Of a stretch of 64,000 bases of DNA, positions 34,281-44,400 are shown in pieces. Both the position numbers and the translations under genes were made by a program. The notes under the pieces are model-generated. The model saw only the letters and a program-made list of their open reading frames with translations, made no database searches and had not been told where the DNA came from. How positions within the stretch are numbered: the first letter of the stretch is position 1; every line of letters begins with the position of its first letter. The DNA comes from Moniliella sp. 'wahieum' (Eukaryota; Basidiomycota; Moniliellomycetes; Moniliellales; Moniliellaceae): contig RSEE01000051.1 of assembly GCA_003971905.1 (NCBI GenBank), forward strand, positions 248,001 through 312,000, written 5' to 3'.

Positions 34281-35837
34281 TCAACCTGAACCACAGAGAG
34301 AGGGTTCCCCAGCGGCTTGCTTCTCCACATCCTCCACCCCACTGGGCCGCGGGGCCGAATCGGCGTTGACTGCAATGGGCATAGAACGTACGTCTTGGTG
34401 AATGAGGGGCGGAGGGCAATAAGATGAGAAAGCATGGGTGTCTGCTCCCACAGCCGAATCGGCTTGGGCGACGGAAGGAACGGATTTATCCGTGTGGTAG
34501 TAAATGCTGCTGCGTACCGTTACTCCCTTAAATGCGTCGCGCTGGTGAGCGGCAGGCACCCCTTTATTGGCCGTGCCATTGGAACCACTGCTGCCAGTGC
34601 CAGCAATCGGGAGACCTTGGCTATTGTACGACCTGCCTCCATTGGAGGAGAAGCCGCGCCGGATGGTGCTGACACGGGGGCAAATGACAAGAGAAATAAA
34701 GGCGTGCAAAGGCAAGCACCATCCCATGCGCATGTTGTCCGGCTCCTTGCGCCCCAAGACAAAACGGGCAGACATGCTGATTCCCACCAACTCCAGTGCC
34801 CAGGAGAACAGCAGACAACGTAACCCGTCCGAGATAAACTTGCTTGCGGCAGGGGAATGACCAATTTCTTCGTCAGGGCCTTGGATGCTGAGCATGTGCT
34901 TAAAAGCCAGCTTGATGGTTCGTAATGCCCGCAACCGTCTCGCGCCAATAACCTGTGGCGTTGGTCCCTGTTGTTGTCCCGTGACAAAGGCGAGAGAAAC
35001 GATGGAGCTGATGAAAAGGACAGTGTCCTCAAAGAAAAGAACGAGGTAGACACTCATTGGCATCCACCTCGGATCCCGTGCGGTACCACAACGGAACCCG
35101 ATTCGGAATCCAAGTGGCAGGGGGCGTGGCGAGCTAGGGACAGATCCACATTCCAAACGTTAGTTCTTTGGTCTATCGTCACAACAGCGTGAATGAAGGC
35201 AAGGGAAAGGCGGAAGAAAGAAAAAGAGCGTACCTCGATACTGTAGTGGCGACCCAGGCAAATGTACACCACATGCGCACAGGTAGGCGTTTGCCGCCCA
35301 CAGTCCCGCCCACAAGAATCGACGGCCGGGCATGCTGCGTGTGATGCTCATGGTACGGAACGTAAGAAGCGCCTGGCCAATACAACACTGCACGCCAATC
35401 ACAAAAAGGGATGCATGTAGCGCGCCATTGCACGATTTGGGCAGGCGATAGTAGTTGACCGTCACGGCCACAAAGGGAATGACATGAGCCGCGACAAGAG
35501 ATGACAAACTAAGATCGGGTGCGGTAATTTCAGCTGGGTTCCTTTTTTGCTTGGCGTAGGTTGCAGCCCCGTCGAGCTGCGCAGACCCAAACACCGTTGA
35601 AGTTCAGGCCAAAAGATATACCGAACGTCCGAGGGAAGGGCGGTGATCCAGTCAAACAGGATCGCCCACAATCACCAAATTGATCCACCAGCTGACGCTG
35701 CCCACATAGACTGAGTCCTCCATCTCTTTGAATACCGGCTGAAGTTCGGGGGGGAGTCCGGCCCAGGGACCCAGGCCCTCAATGTACGGCCAAGACGGGT
35801 TCTCTTGCAAGATTTGCGCCAAGCTTGGCGTGCTCAT
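34281..35837 (-). CDS. Multi-pass membrane protein, probably 7TM, fungal
   Basis: The start at 35837 gives MSTPSLAQILQENPSWPYIEG. Hydrophobic segments follow: SWWINLVIVG with ILFDWITALPSDVRYIFWPELQ, then, after an intron, SSLVAAHVIPFVAVTVNYY, LHASLFVIGVQCCIGQALLTFRTMSITRSM and RFLWAGLWAANAYLCACGV. A further intron precedes MSVYLVLFFEDTVLFISSIVSLAFVTG, KFISDGLRCLLFSWALELVGISMSARFVL and a final short span LPLHAFISLVICPRVSTIRRG. The tail is Ser/Gly-rich and ends at 34281. The xxxDxVRYxW motif after TM2 and the LTFRTM motif are reminiscent of the many uncharacterised 7TM proteins of Basidiomycota (DUF6533-like). That assignment is from memory of layout, not a search. Ligand and role are unknown. 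Exon borders were not resolved exactly. Confidence 0.55.
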
Positions 35838-35993
35838 GTTGGGTAATACGCGGACCACACAGGGAAGAGGCGAGCGAGGGTGAGGGTGGGGATGAAGGTG
35901 AAAGGAAGGTGTGGAAGGAAGGGAAAAAAGCTGAGGGTGCGGAGCGGGATTGAACGGTACAGAAGGGAGAGCGGGGGCAGCGGATAGGGCTTG

Positions 35994-35999
35994 TATATA
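35994..35999 (-). promoter_or_regulatory. TATA-like element of the membrane-protein gene
   Basis: TATATA about 157 bp upstream of the start at 35837. Confidence 0.35.
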
Positions 36000-36512
36000 T
36001 GCACGTTTCTCCACCCTGTACTGCGCCCTATACCCGTCAGAGCGACCGAGTGGTCGGATCCTTTTTCTTTTGTGAGAAAAAGGTGGGCACGATGAGGAGA
36101 AAAGCTGTGGTGCATACTCTAAGCTTGAAGCTTCAAGTCACTAGTCAAGCCTCCCCGATAAAACTCAGGCTTTCTATGAGATTGATCGACAAACCAGTCA
36201 AGTAACAGAGCGTGCCTCGTTCTCCGCAACTTTTTCACCGCGCGTCCAACGTTGCGCCGTTCTCTTCACACGTTCACCGCAGCCCAGCGCTGAGCTTCGG
36301 CTCCCATCGACACCGTGCTTCTGTTGTCCGTCGTATTCGTTTCTAGGTGGCTAGCAGGGCAACCTGAAAGAGGCGTGTTGGACGGAATGTCAAAACGCTC
36401 GTTCCAGCGGAAAATAAGAACAATGGACAATTAATGCGGGGTCAATATATGATTGGCACACATGCCAGTGTGATCGAGAGGCGTCCGTTGATAATAGGCT
36501 GATGGCGCTGAT

Positions 36513-36533
36513 GGGCGCTGGGCGCTGGGCGGC
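36513..36533. repeat. Heptamer array GGGCGCT x2 + GGGCGGC
   Basis: Three 7-bp units in register. Confidence 0.7.
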
Positions 36534-37427
36534 TAGGCACCCATGTAAGTACACAGCAGCGGCTATTTATGTTCACGCGTCACACAGTGAGCAGTGTAAC
36601 GTATAAGTAGAAACTATAGAGGGATGTCGCAACGGCTACGCGTAGTAGGTGTGCCAGGCCCTCAGACCTCAGGCGAGGTCTGACCGGTCCGGTGACCTCA
36701 GAGGTGTGTCCCACCATTACTATGTGCATTTGCATTACGTGCATTATATGATCGAGATGCATCGAATGCATCGTCGATCGATGATCGATGTCGATAAAAT
36801 GAACGCGTTTTGTTTGTCCCACAGTGTAATAAACGTTTTGTGACCATGAATTCCACGCGTGTTATACTTCTTCCACCATGTAATGTGCAAGGCTACTAAA
36901 GTATGGAGAGACCACTAAATATATACTGTAACCATATTATTGACAGAGTTTAAGGCTGGGACAAAGAAATGCTGCGCCTCTAAACCGACCCGCATCGGGC
37001 GTGTGGGTTGTGTTTGTAGTGTTTGTTAGCGCCAACCTCGGTTTAAGGAACCACAAGGGAATTGCCAGGAGATCAGAATCCTCTGGGGCCCGCCCACCGT
37101 TCCCATATCATACCCGAGGTAGCACGTGTGGATACGGACGAATGTGGTAGACCTCCGGCTGTGAACCATCTCCATTGAGACTCGATGATGGACAATTCCT
37201 TCCAGTTCCCAAGCATTTTTTGCCCGCTGTCTTTTTGGTGGCATCATACTATCCTTGCGTCGTCAAAACCAAAGGGGGAAAACGGTTTTGTTAAGTGCGT
37301 CCCTATAGTACTTGGTGTTCTTGTCGCATTCTGCTTGTTCCAACGGCAGCCCGGAAACAGCTTCTTCTCCCTAAAGATGCTAAAAGTACTAAAGTGCTAA
37401 CAAAAACATTTCTCAGCGGGGGGGGGT

Positions 37428-37450
37428 CACCGGTCACCGGTCACCGGTCA
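37428..37450. repeat. Heptamer array CACCGGT x3.3
   Basis: Same unit as at 1320-1344, about 36 kb away, preceded by a G-run. Confidence 0.88.
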
Positions 37451-37672
37451 GCGGGCAGAGTCCAGGGAGCCAGCAGGGTCGCCCTGAGAAAGTTAATAAA
37501 GCAACCTGAACGCCTGAGCCTGAGCGCCTGAGTCTGAGCGCCCTCAGGCCTGAGCGTCTGAGTGGGCCCGATCGGTTTGATCTGGACTTGCCTTTTTCAT
37601 CTTGCCAATTACGCCAAACCTGTCCCGACTGTACCCTGCATGCCACAGAATGCATTATAGTCTTCCGTCGTT

Positions 37673-37707
37673 ACGCGTCACGCGTCACGCATCAAGCTTC
37701 AAGCTTT
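37673..37707. repeat. Hybrid heptamer array ACGCGTC to AAGCTTC
   Basis: Five consecutive 7-bp units: ACGCGTC, ACGCGTC, ACGCATC, AAGCTTC, AAGCTTT. The unit sequence changes completely while the 7-bp register is kept. Confidence 0.9.
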
Positions 37708-38126
37708 TCACCTGTCGTCTTGTCGCCTTGTTACAATGTCACACAACAGTGTTGTACATATTGTCTGGGTATAGCTATGTATCAACACTCTAGAGCGGTT
37801 GTGTGGGTGTGGAAAACAATAATACCCCGCATTTCTGCCAGGCAAAACAAGTGTGTGTACCTGTGCGAGTTGGGGAATGGCGAGGATAATCAATAATCGA
37901 TCATCGAAGCGACATTGAAAGCTGCCTAATGGAGAGGAAGCGACCCGATCGACGTGATTGGCGAAGTAGCGATGCGAGAAGATCTGCTGTTTAGTGCTTA
38001 GCGCTGAAGGATTAATCGGTAGCGGATGAAAGAATAATCGGGCTGGGAATGCATTTGCAGAATGATCGATGGGTGAGGACAAGTAGTCGATCTCACCGGA
38101 AAGAGCCTAAACTGCGGTTGTCCGTT

Positions 38127-38156
38127 AACGTTTAACGTTTAATGTCATTAACGTTT
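38127..38156. repeat. Heptamer array AACGTTT
   Basis: Two perfect AACGTTT units, one degenerate unit (AATGTCA), and another AACGTTT two bases out of register. Confidence 0.7.
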
Positions 38157-38517
38157 GACTGAGAAGTAGGTACCCTACCAAGCGAAGGACGGTTGCATAC
38201 TGTGCATGGCGGAGGAAACAGTCAGAGACAGCTTCTTGTAAGCTCATCACGCTAGTCCGGCCTTGAGTGCAACAGGGAAAGAGGAAGGGAGGGAACGAGG
38301 CGCGACGGTATCTAATCGAAGCGCACGAGTTGCGGAACACTCTGTAGCCAGTTCCGCTTGCCAGCGACATGGCCGATCAAGCTTCAAGCCACGCCAAGTG
38401 GTCACATGTCGCATGTGCCACAACCAACACACGCTAACAGAGTAGGGTAGGTATGACTTCTATAGTAGGAAGGGGACGGAGGAAGGATGTCGATGATTAA
38501 GGCTTGGAGGGCCATAT

Positions 38518-38541
38518 GAAGCTTGAAGCTTGAAGCTTGAA
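38518..38541. repeat. Heptamer array GAAGCTT x3.4
   Basis: Perfect tandem of a 7-bp unit containing the AAGCTT palindrome. Confidence 0.9.
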
Positions 38542-38625
38542 AGAGAGACTGTGGCCGGTCCTGTAAACTGTCGGGGGGTGGTGGGGGGATGGAAAAGGCT
38601 TAGCTCACCACGGGCTCGTTCAGCG

Positions 38626-38653
38626 CGCTCAATGCTCAGTGCTCAGTGCTCAT
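38626..38653. repeat. Heptamer array TGCTCAG type
   Basis: CGCTCAA, TGCTCAG, TGCTCAG, TGCTCAT in 7-bp register. Confidence 0.8.
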
Positions 38654-39773
38654 CCTCCTCGTTGTGGACATATGGACACCGTGAATCATAGACAGACAAT
38701 ATTCATGCCAAAAGCACCTTCTGTACCTGCCAAAGCGAACGGGGCGTAAAATGGCGTAAATAACTGGCGTATGATGATTGATTAATTGAAGTTCAATCAA
38801 TTAAGCTGTACGAGCGGGCCTGAAGACGAGGTAGTACAGAGGGTAATAGTCGGGGCTAGACGAGGGAGACCAAGGCCCTGTCAGAGACGGGGGAAATGGC
38901 AAGATCTTTGGTGGGAGCAAACAGAAGGCATCAGGCAGGGACAACAAAAGCAAAAAGGAAAGGGTTATATGCTTCTTCCACCGCACCATGCTTTCTGTTG
39001 CTCTTGCTTCTTCCCTACGAACAATTGCTATATCCTTTGACCTGGTCTCGACTCTGGTCTCCCTCGCCATAGCTCTCCGACTGTGACGCGCGATGGGCAT
39101 ATAGCTCCTATACATATTTCGTTCGCGGCTCTCGAGCCACAGCAGGCAATGGAGTTGGGATTGGGAGAGAACAACTGTGGTGGCTGCGGGAAGGGCCGGG
39201 CAGGGCCTGGCAGAGGGCTGGATCCGCTGGTCATCTCAATCTGACGCCGGAACGTTCGAAACTGGAGAATGGAGCGGGTGTGTTCTGTATTCTTTTGTGC
39301 GTCTTCGCGAGTGTCACACGCGGCTCCACACACATCAGGCAACGTGGCCTCGAAGGCGTTCCACATGCATCATGGCACCGCTGGTGGTCAATAATCGATA
39401 ATCCGCGGCCTACATTGGGTGTCGCTGATGGTGCTTTTTAACAATCCGCGGCCCACATATCCTCGCCCACCCATCTGCTCCAATCCGCGGCATTTAAGGC
39501 TCCTCATCGACCTCATTGCCGACGTTAGGACCTCGTCGACCTCATCGACTGCATGGATAACATGGAACAGCATTGGTCGACTGACTGTTGCAGAGACATG
39601 CGTATCACGCGTGCCACCGGCGTCTTATTGATCTTAGGGCTGGTGCAGGCTGGTGCTTTTACGATAGCGGCGCTTCATCACACGGTGATACGGGATGCAG
39701 CAGGATGCAGCCGAGTGTGCTGTATGTGTGATGTGCCATAGCACTCGTGCTGCGACTCGGTGCAAGTGGGGTC

Positions 39774-39822
39774 TAACGCGTAACGCGGAACGCGTAACCC
39801 GTAACGCCTAATGCCGCACGCC
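39774..39822. repeat. Heptamer array TAACGCG, seven units
   Basis: TAACGCG, TAACGCG, GAACGCG, TAACCCG, TAACGCC, TAATGCC, GCACGCC: seven in-register units that decay from left to right, about 310 bp upstream of the aldo/keto reductase start. Confidence 0.9.
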
Positions 39823-40025
39823 GCGGCAGTTGCCACCCAGGGCAGCGAGTGCCCTCGCCCGGCTGCGCCGCGGAGGAGCCAACAATATGCCCACCGTCTG
39901 CATCGAAACGAGATTGAACTAGGAGCTGCCCACCACACCGCGGGGTACTCAGTTGTGGCCATCGACATGGCCGCGGCTGCTGCCTGCCAAGTGGAGAGGC
40001 GACGCTGCAGAGAAAGGGGTTGGGG

Positions 40026-40049
40026 TATAAAGGGTTGACCGGGTTGACC
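40026..40049 (+). promoter_or_regulatory. TATA box and GGGTTGACC tandem of the aldo/keto reductase gene
   Basis: TATAAA at 40026-40031, 100 bp before the start codon, is followed at once by two head-to-tail copies of GGGTTGACC (40032-40049). Confidence 0.5.
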
Positions 40050-40131
40050 CCTGAAGAATTCACCCACACCTGCCTTCCCCACAGCCACCACATCGCATCT
40101 GCCCCCTCGATTCTTCTTCTGATTGTCAGCC

Positions 40132-41210
40132 ATGCCCCTCCCACAGCGCAAGATCGGCACCACTTCTGTTCCCAACCTGGGAGCTGGACTGATGTCCCTC
40201 GCCGCATTCTACGGCAAGCCCAAGACCCAGCCCGAAGTCGATGCCGTTCTCACCCACCTTCTCGAGCAAGGCGTCACCCACATTGACACAAGCGACATGT
40301 ACAGCTCTCGCCCGTCTCTGGGACAGGGTGAGGAGCAGATTGGTTCTTTCTTCCAGAGCCACCCTGGTGTGCGCGACTCGTTTTTCCTTGCGACCAAGCA
40401 CATGTTTACCATGTCTGAAACCGGCTTTGGTATTGCCACGCCCTCGGTTGAATACACCCTGCAGGCACTGGAAGACTCGCTGAAGCGTCTCAACACGAAT
40501 CATGTGGATCTGTACTATGCCCACCGGGCAGTGGAGCCAATTGAGCCTACGCTCGAGGGCATGAAGGCCCTCAAGGCAGCCGGCAAGACCAAGTACGTGG
40601 GTGTGTCGGAATACTCGCTGGAACAGCTAGAGCGCGCCGAGAAGATTGTCCACATTGATGCACTTCAAGTCGAAGCCAGTCTCTTCACACCCAACATTTT
40701 CACCAATGGTATCTACGATTGGGCCAAGAAGAACGGCACGACGATTGTTGCTTACTCGCCGCTTGGACGTGGGGTCCTCACGGGCCAGATCAAGTCCCGA
40801 GAGGACTTGGCTCCTGACGACACGCGCCGGCTTTCGTTTTTCCCTCGCTTTAGTGAGGAGAACTTGGCCAAGAACGCGGTACTGGTCAACAAGGTCAAGG
40901 CTGTGCGTCCCCCCCCCCCCGGGCTCTACCCCCACTTCCCCAGATGGCAAGAAATGGCTGACATCTCTACTTCACACAGGTTGCAGAGAAGTCAGGGTAC
41001 ACCGGACAGGTGGCGCTTGCCTGGCTGCTTGCCCAGGGGGAGAATGTGGTGCCCATCCCCGGTTCGACCAACATCAAGCACATTGATGAGAATGTAGCTG
41101 CAGCGACCATTACGCTCTCGAAACAGGATCTCGAGGAGATCCACAATATTCTCGCGACGTTCACGACCGAAGGAGAGCGCTACCAGCTAAGCGGCATGAA
41201 CATGTTGTAA
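40132..41210 (+). CDS. Aldo/keto reductase (YakC / pyridoxal reductase-like)
   Basis: NADPH-dependent (beta/alpha)8-barrel oxidoreductase. The start at 40132 gives MPLPQRKIGTTSVPNLGAGLM. The catalytic tetrad is visible: Asp52 and Tyr57 (HIDTSDMYSSRP), Lys89 (FLATKHMF) and His131 (DLYYAHRAVE). Later come KYVGVSEYSLEQL, DALQVEASLFTPN, VAYSPLGRGVLTGQI and the cofactor loop VVPIPGSTNIKHIDEN. One phase-0 GT-AG intron (40903-40979) with a C-run after the donor splits it. The frame is otherwise intact, 333 residues. Its stop codon lies inside the long terminal repeat of the adjoining retrotransposon: only T at 41205 of the last Leu codon is host sequence. The native C-terminus has therefore been replaced by Leu-stop. 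The substrate is unknown. The truncation touches only the extreme C-terminus, so the enzyme may still work. Confidence 0.93.
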
Positions 41211-41422
41211 GACCGGAGGAACCCAAGGGATTGGGTGAAGAACCTCTGGAAATGTAGAGCAATGCAATCGCGATGGTGGTGGTTAAGGTCTAAGCCTTGT
41301 GCCACACCTAGAGACAGGGGTTCAGACAAGCCTGAGTATACACGTGGAGGCTTCGGAGGACAAATCAGGGGTGAAGGGTGATGAGGCGCCTTGGCCTAAG
41401 TACGGGACCACGGGTCCCAACA
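41206..41422 (-). repeat. 3' LTR of the copia element
   Basis: Begins TGTAAGACC on the plus strand and ends GGGTCCCAACA. It supplies the stop codon of the upstream host gene (TAA at 41208-41210). Confidence 0.92.
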
Positions 41423-44400
41423 CCCCCCCGGGCCAAGGGAACGAAAGAAGCCCGTTGGCCATCAACAAAAGAAAAGTAGAAAGGGGATCAGCGCGAAGAA
41501 AGAGAAGCCAAATCGAAATTGTTACGCGCGCAGAAATGATCTTGGGAAGAGAAAGAGGTTTGGTGAACCAGTCAGGGAGATGGTGTGCACCTGGAGTGTA
41601 GTGGACTTTAATTTCGCCTCGGTGGATGCGTTCCCGCACCTCGTGGTACGAGACGTCAATCTCCCGTATTTTGCCTAGGCTGCCGAGCTTTTCGGCCAAC
41701 GCTTTGGCAGCGGTGTTGTCAACAAAGAGCTCAATCGGGTGATTAGCCTTGCAGACACCAAGTTCAAACAGTATGTTGCGAATGAATAGAGCATCTCGAA
41801 GGCCATCTCCCATGGCTAGGTATTCAGATGCTGCTGTGTTGCTCACACCTTGATTTTGGGACTTGGAGCCCCAGGATACAGGCACACCGAAAACAAAAAC
41901 AACATGGCCCGAAACGGAGTGAGAGTTGCTCTTGTCTGATGCAAAGGAGGCATCGGTGTGCAGCTCGAGTAGAGGGCGAGATCGGTTGGGTGTGAGGCAC
42001 AAAGAGTAGTCAGACGTACCGGCGAAGAAACGTAATAGGTCCTCCGCTGCGCGTCGGTGGGCGGCGGACGGGTCGTCCATAAACCGCGCTAAAAAGGTAG
42101 CCGCAAAGAGGGCATCAGGCCGGGACATACGAGCCGCCCACAAGCTGGATCCGACAATAGAACGGTAGGCACGGTGCTCGTCTCGAGTGGCACGCTTTTC
42201 GTGTTCGGGTCGCTTGGGAGGCGGAAGTTGGTGGCCGATTGGAAGGTAGCGGGGCCGGTGAGGTGATATGTCATGCGCGGCAAGCGTCTCAGCGATGAAT
42301 TTGGGTTGGCTGATGTACAGTCGTCCATCGATACGGTCGTATTGGCAGCCGAGATGGAAACGTAGGGGGCCGTTGGACTTAATTTGGATGCTGCGCCTTA
42401 ATTCCACTAAGAATTCATCATACGCTTCTTGGGACCGACACGCGACCAAAAAGTCGTCAGTGTGGACGGCGATTAGGATCAGGCCAAGAGGTTCGGTGCG
42501 ACGTATGAACAGGCAAGGCTCTGATTTTAGGCTAGTGAAGTGGAGTCGGTCGCAAAGGAAAGTGCGGAGCCAATCTCCAAAGTTGGCCCCGCTCTGGTGC
42601 AGGCCATAGAGACTTTTCTTGAGTCTCCAGCAATGACCGGGCGCTTCTGGGAAGAAGGGGGGTGGTCGAACATAGACGAGCTCGTTGATATCGGCATAGA
42701 GGTAGGCAGCTTCCACATCGGCAGAAAATAAGTGGAGGCCATCAGCTTCGGCCAACGCAATTAGCGTGTTGACGGCAGCAGTACGAACGGCAGGAGCAAA
42801 AGATTTCGCCCATGTGCCAGGAACTTGCCGGTGCCCTCCCACAACGTAGCGGGCACGGTACTTGAGGAAGTTAGCATCCGCATCCGTCTTAGTACCTATG
42901 ACCCACATGCCGGGAAGGGGTTTGATCCCTGGGGGGATGGGTACAACTTCCTTCACGTCACGCTCGTCAAAACGCCGAAGCTCGAGGCGCATTGCCTCGA
43001 GTACGCCATCAAAGGCAGGGTGACCCACCAACTTCTTGATGTTCTTGGGGGCCACCGGGACCCCATCGGTGGTCAGTATGACCTCGGTGTCACTTGCCGC
43101 GGATTCGATTGCGAGTGCAATGGGGGGCGAGCTTGGCTCCGAAGCAGGTAGCATGGATGTGTCCGGCGCTGGTCCGAAAATACTCACCAAAGCCTGCATT
43201 CCTAGGGCGGAGAGGGCGGCCGGGTTGCCAAAGATGCTAGGGGCCTTGTTGACGAGCAGGGAAAAGGTGCCATCGCGCAAATTGTCGTTGGCTGGAATGG
43301 ACAGGTCGAGGGGTGGAGCGTTGATACGCGCTTGGCGAACGGGATTGCGACGCACGAGTGCGGGGACGGCTGTATCGGTCAGGGGCACGGTCACGGGGGC
43401 GAGCGTGTCGGTGGGGGAGAGAGGGGAGGGGGATAGGGCGGGAGAGGAAGGGGAAGTGGAAGAGGGAGGGGAAAGCAGGACTTGGTGGCCAGTGTCAACG
43501 GCATCTTCTGTGATAGTTTCATTTTCTTCGGCTTGCTTTGCCTGGCGTTGTGCCATGCCTGCGGGGTCAGATGCAACAGGTTGGGGGGATACATGTGGGG
43601 GGTTGGAGTTGGTGGGAGTGGGGCCAGGCTCTGAATTCTCATTTTCGTTGGCTTGAGCCGGGCGATGTGCCTCTGTTTTTCGTTCTTTTAATTTTCTTTT
43701 TCCATGGGGGGCATTGTCTTTCTTACCATTAGTATCGCGGGTCAGTTCATCTATCGCAAAACGCACACGCCGGGGTGGGGAGCTGTCTGACTTCCCACCA
43801 GCACCCATTTCTCCGCCCCCCCGCACCTCTCCGCCACCAGCAGGGACAAGGGGGTCCAGATGAAAGTGCGTGGGATATTCGGTGGTGTACGGGACATGCG
43901 TCCAGGTGGACGGCTTTTTCCAACGGAATCCAACTTGGCCGTCGTCCTGGTGGATGGCAAAGAGCCACCCCTTCGAACCGCGGCCGTGCCCGTAACCCAC
44001 CAACATTGCTGGGACGGCCCGCGGACCAAGTTTGCCGCCCTCGCGTTGGTTGGGCAATAGGTGCAGGTAGGCAAGAGTGCCAAAACCGCGCATGCGAAGG
44101 GAGGGTTTGAAGCCATGGTACCGGACAAATCGGCTGTCCCCACCCAGTGCTTTCGGCGGCGACTGGTTGTGTGCATATGTGGCCGCCAACAAGCTGTGTT
44201 CCCACCACTCGTCGGGAGTCAATCTGTTGGCGATTACCATGAGTCGAGCGCGATCCGTAATCGATCTTATGGCGCGTTCGGCGACCCCATTGGACGCACT
44301 TTCGCCAGGATTGGTGCGCTCGCTCACTACTCCCAGCTCGCAGTAAAACTCGTCCATTGCGGTGGTGAGTTCAGGCGCATTGTCAGAGCGGACCGTCTGA

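Larger units (their letters stand above)
35838..40131. other. 4.3-kb gene-free region rich in heptamer arrays
   Basis: No ORF above about 125 codons and none with protein-like composition on either strand. GC is visibly lower than in the flanks. At least eight period-7 arrays lie here (36121, 36513, 36776, 37428, 37673, 38127, 38518, 38626 and 39774 are their starts), along with a CTGAGCGC/CTGAGT 14-bp repeat (about 37506-37562) and a hairpin TTAATTGA-N7-TCAATTAA near 38780. Confidence 0.6.

Noticed and set aside
41299-41601. Plus-strand frame across the 3' LTR as a continuation of the aldo/keto reductase
   Set aside because: The reductase frame stops at 41210 in the LTR, and this frame is LTR/antisense pol sequence.
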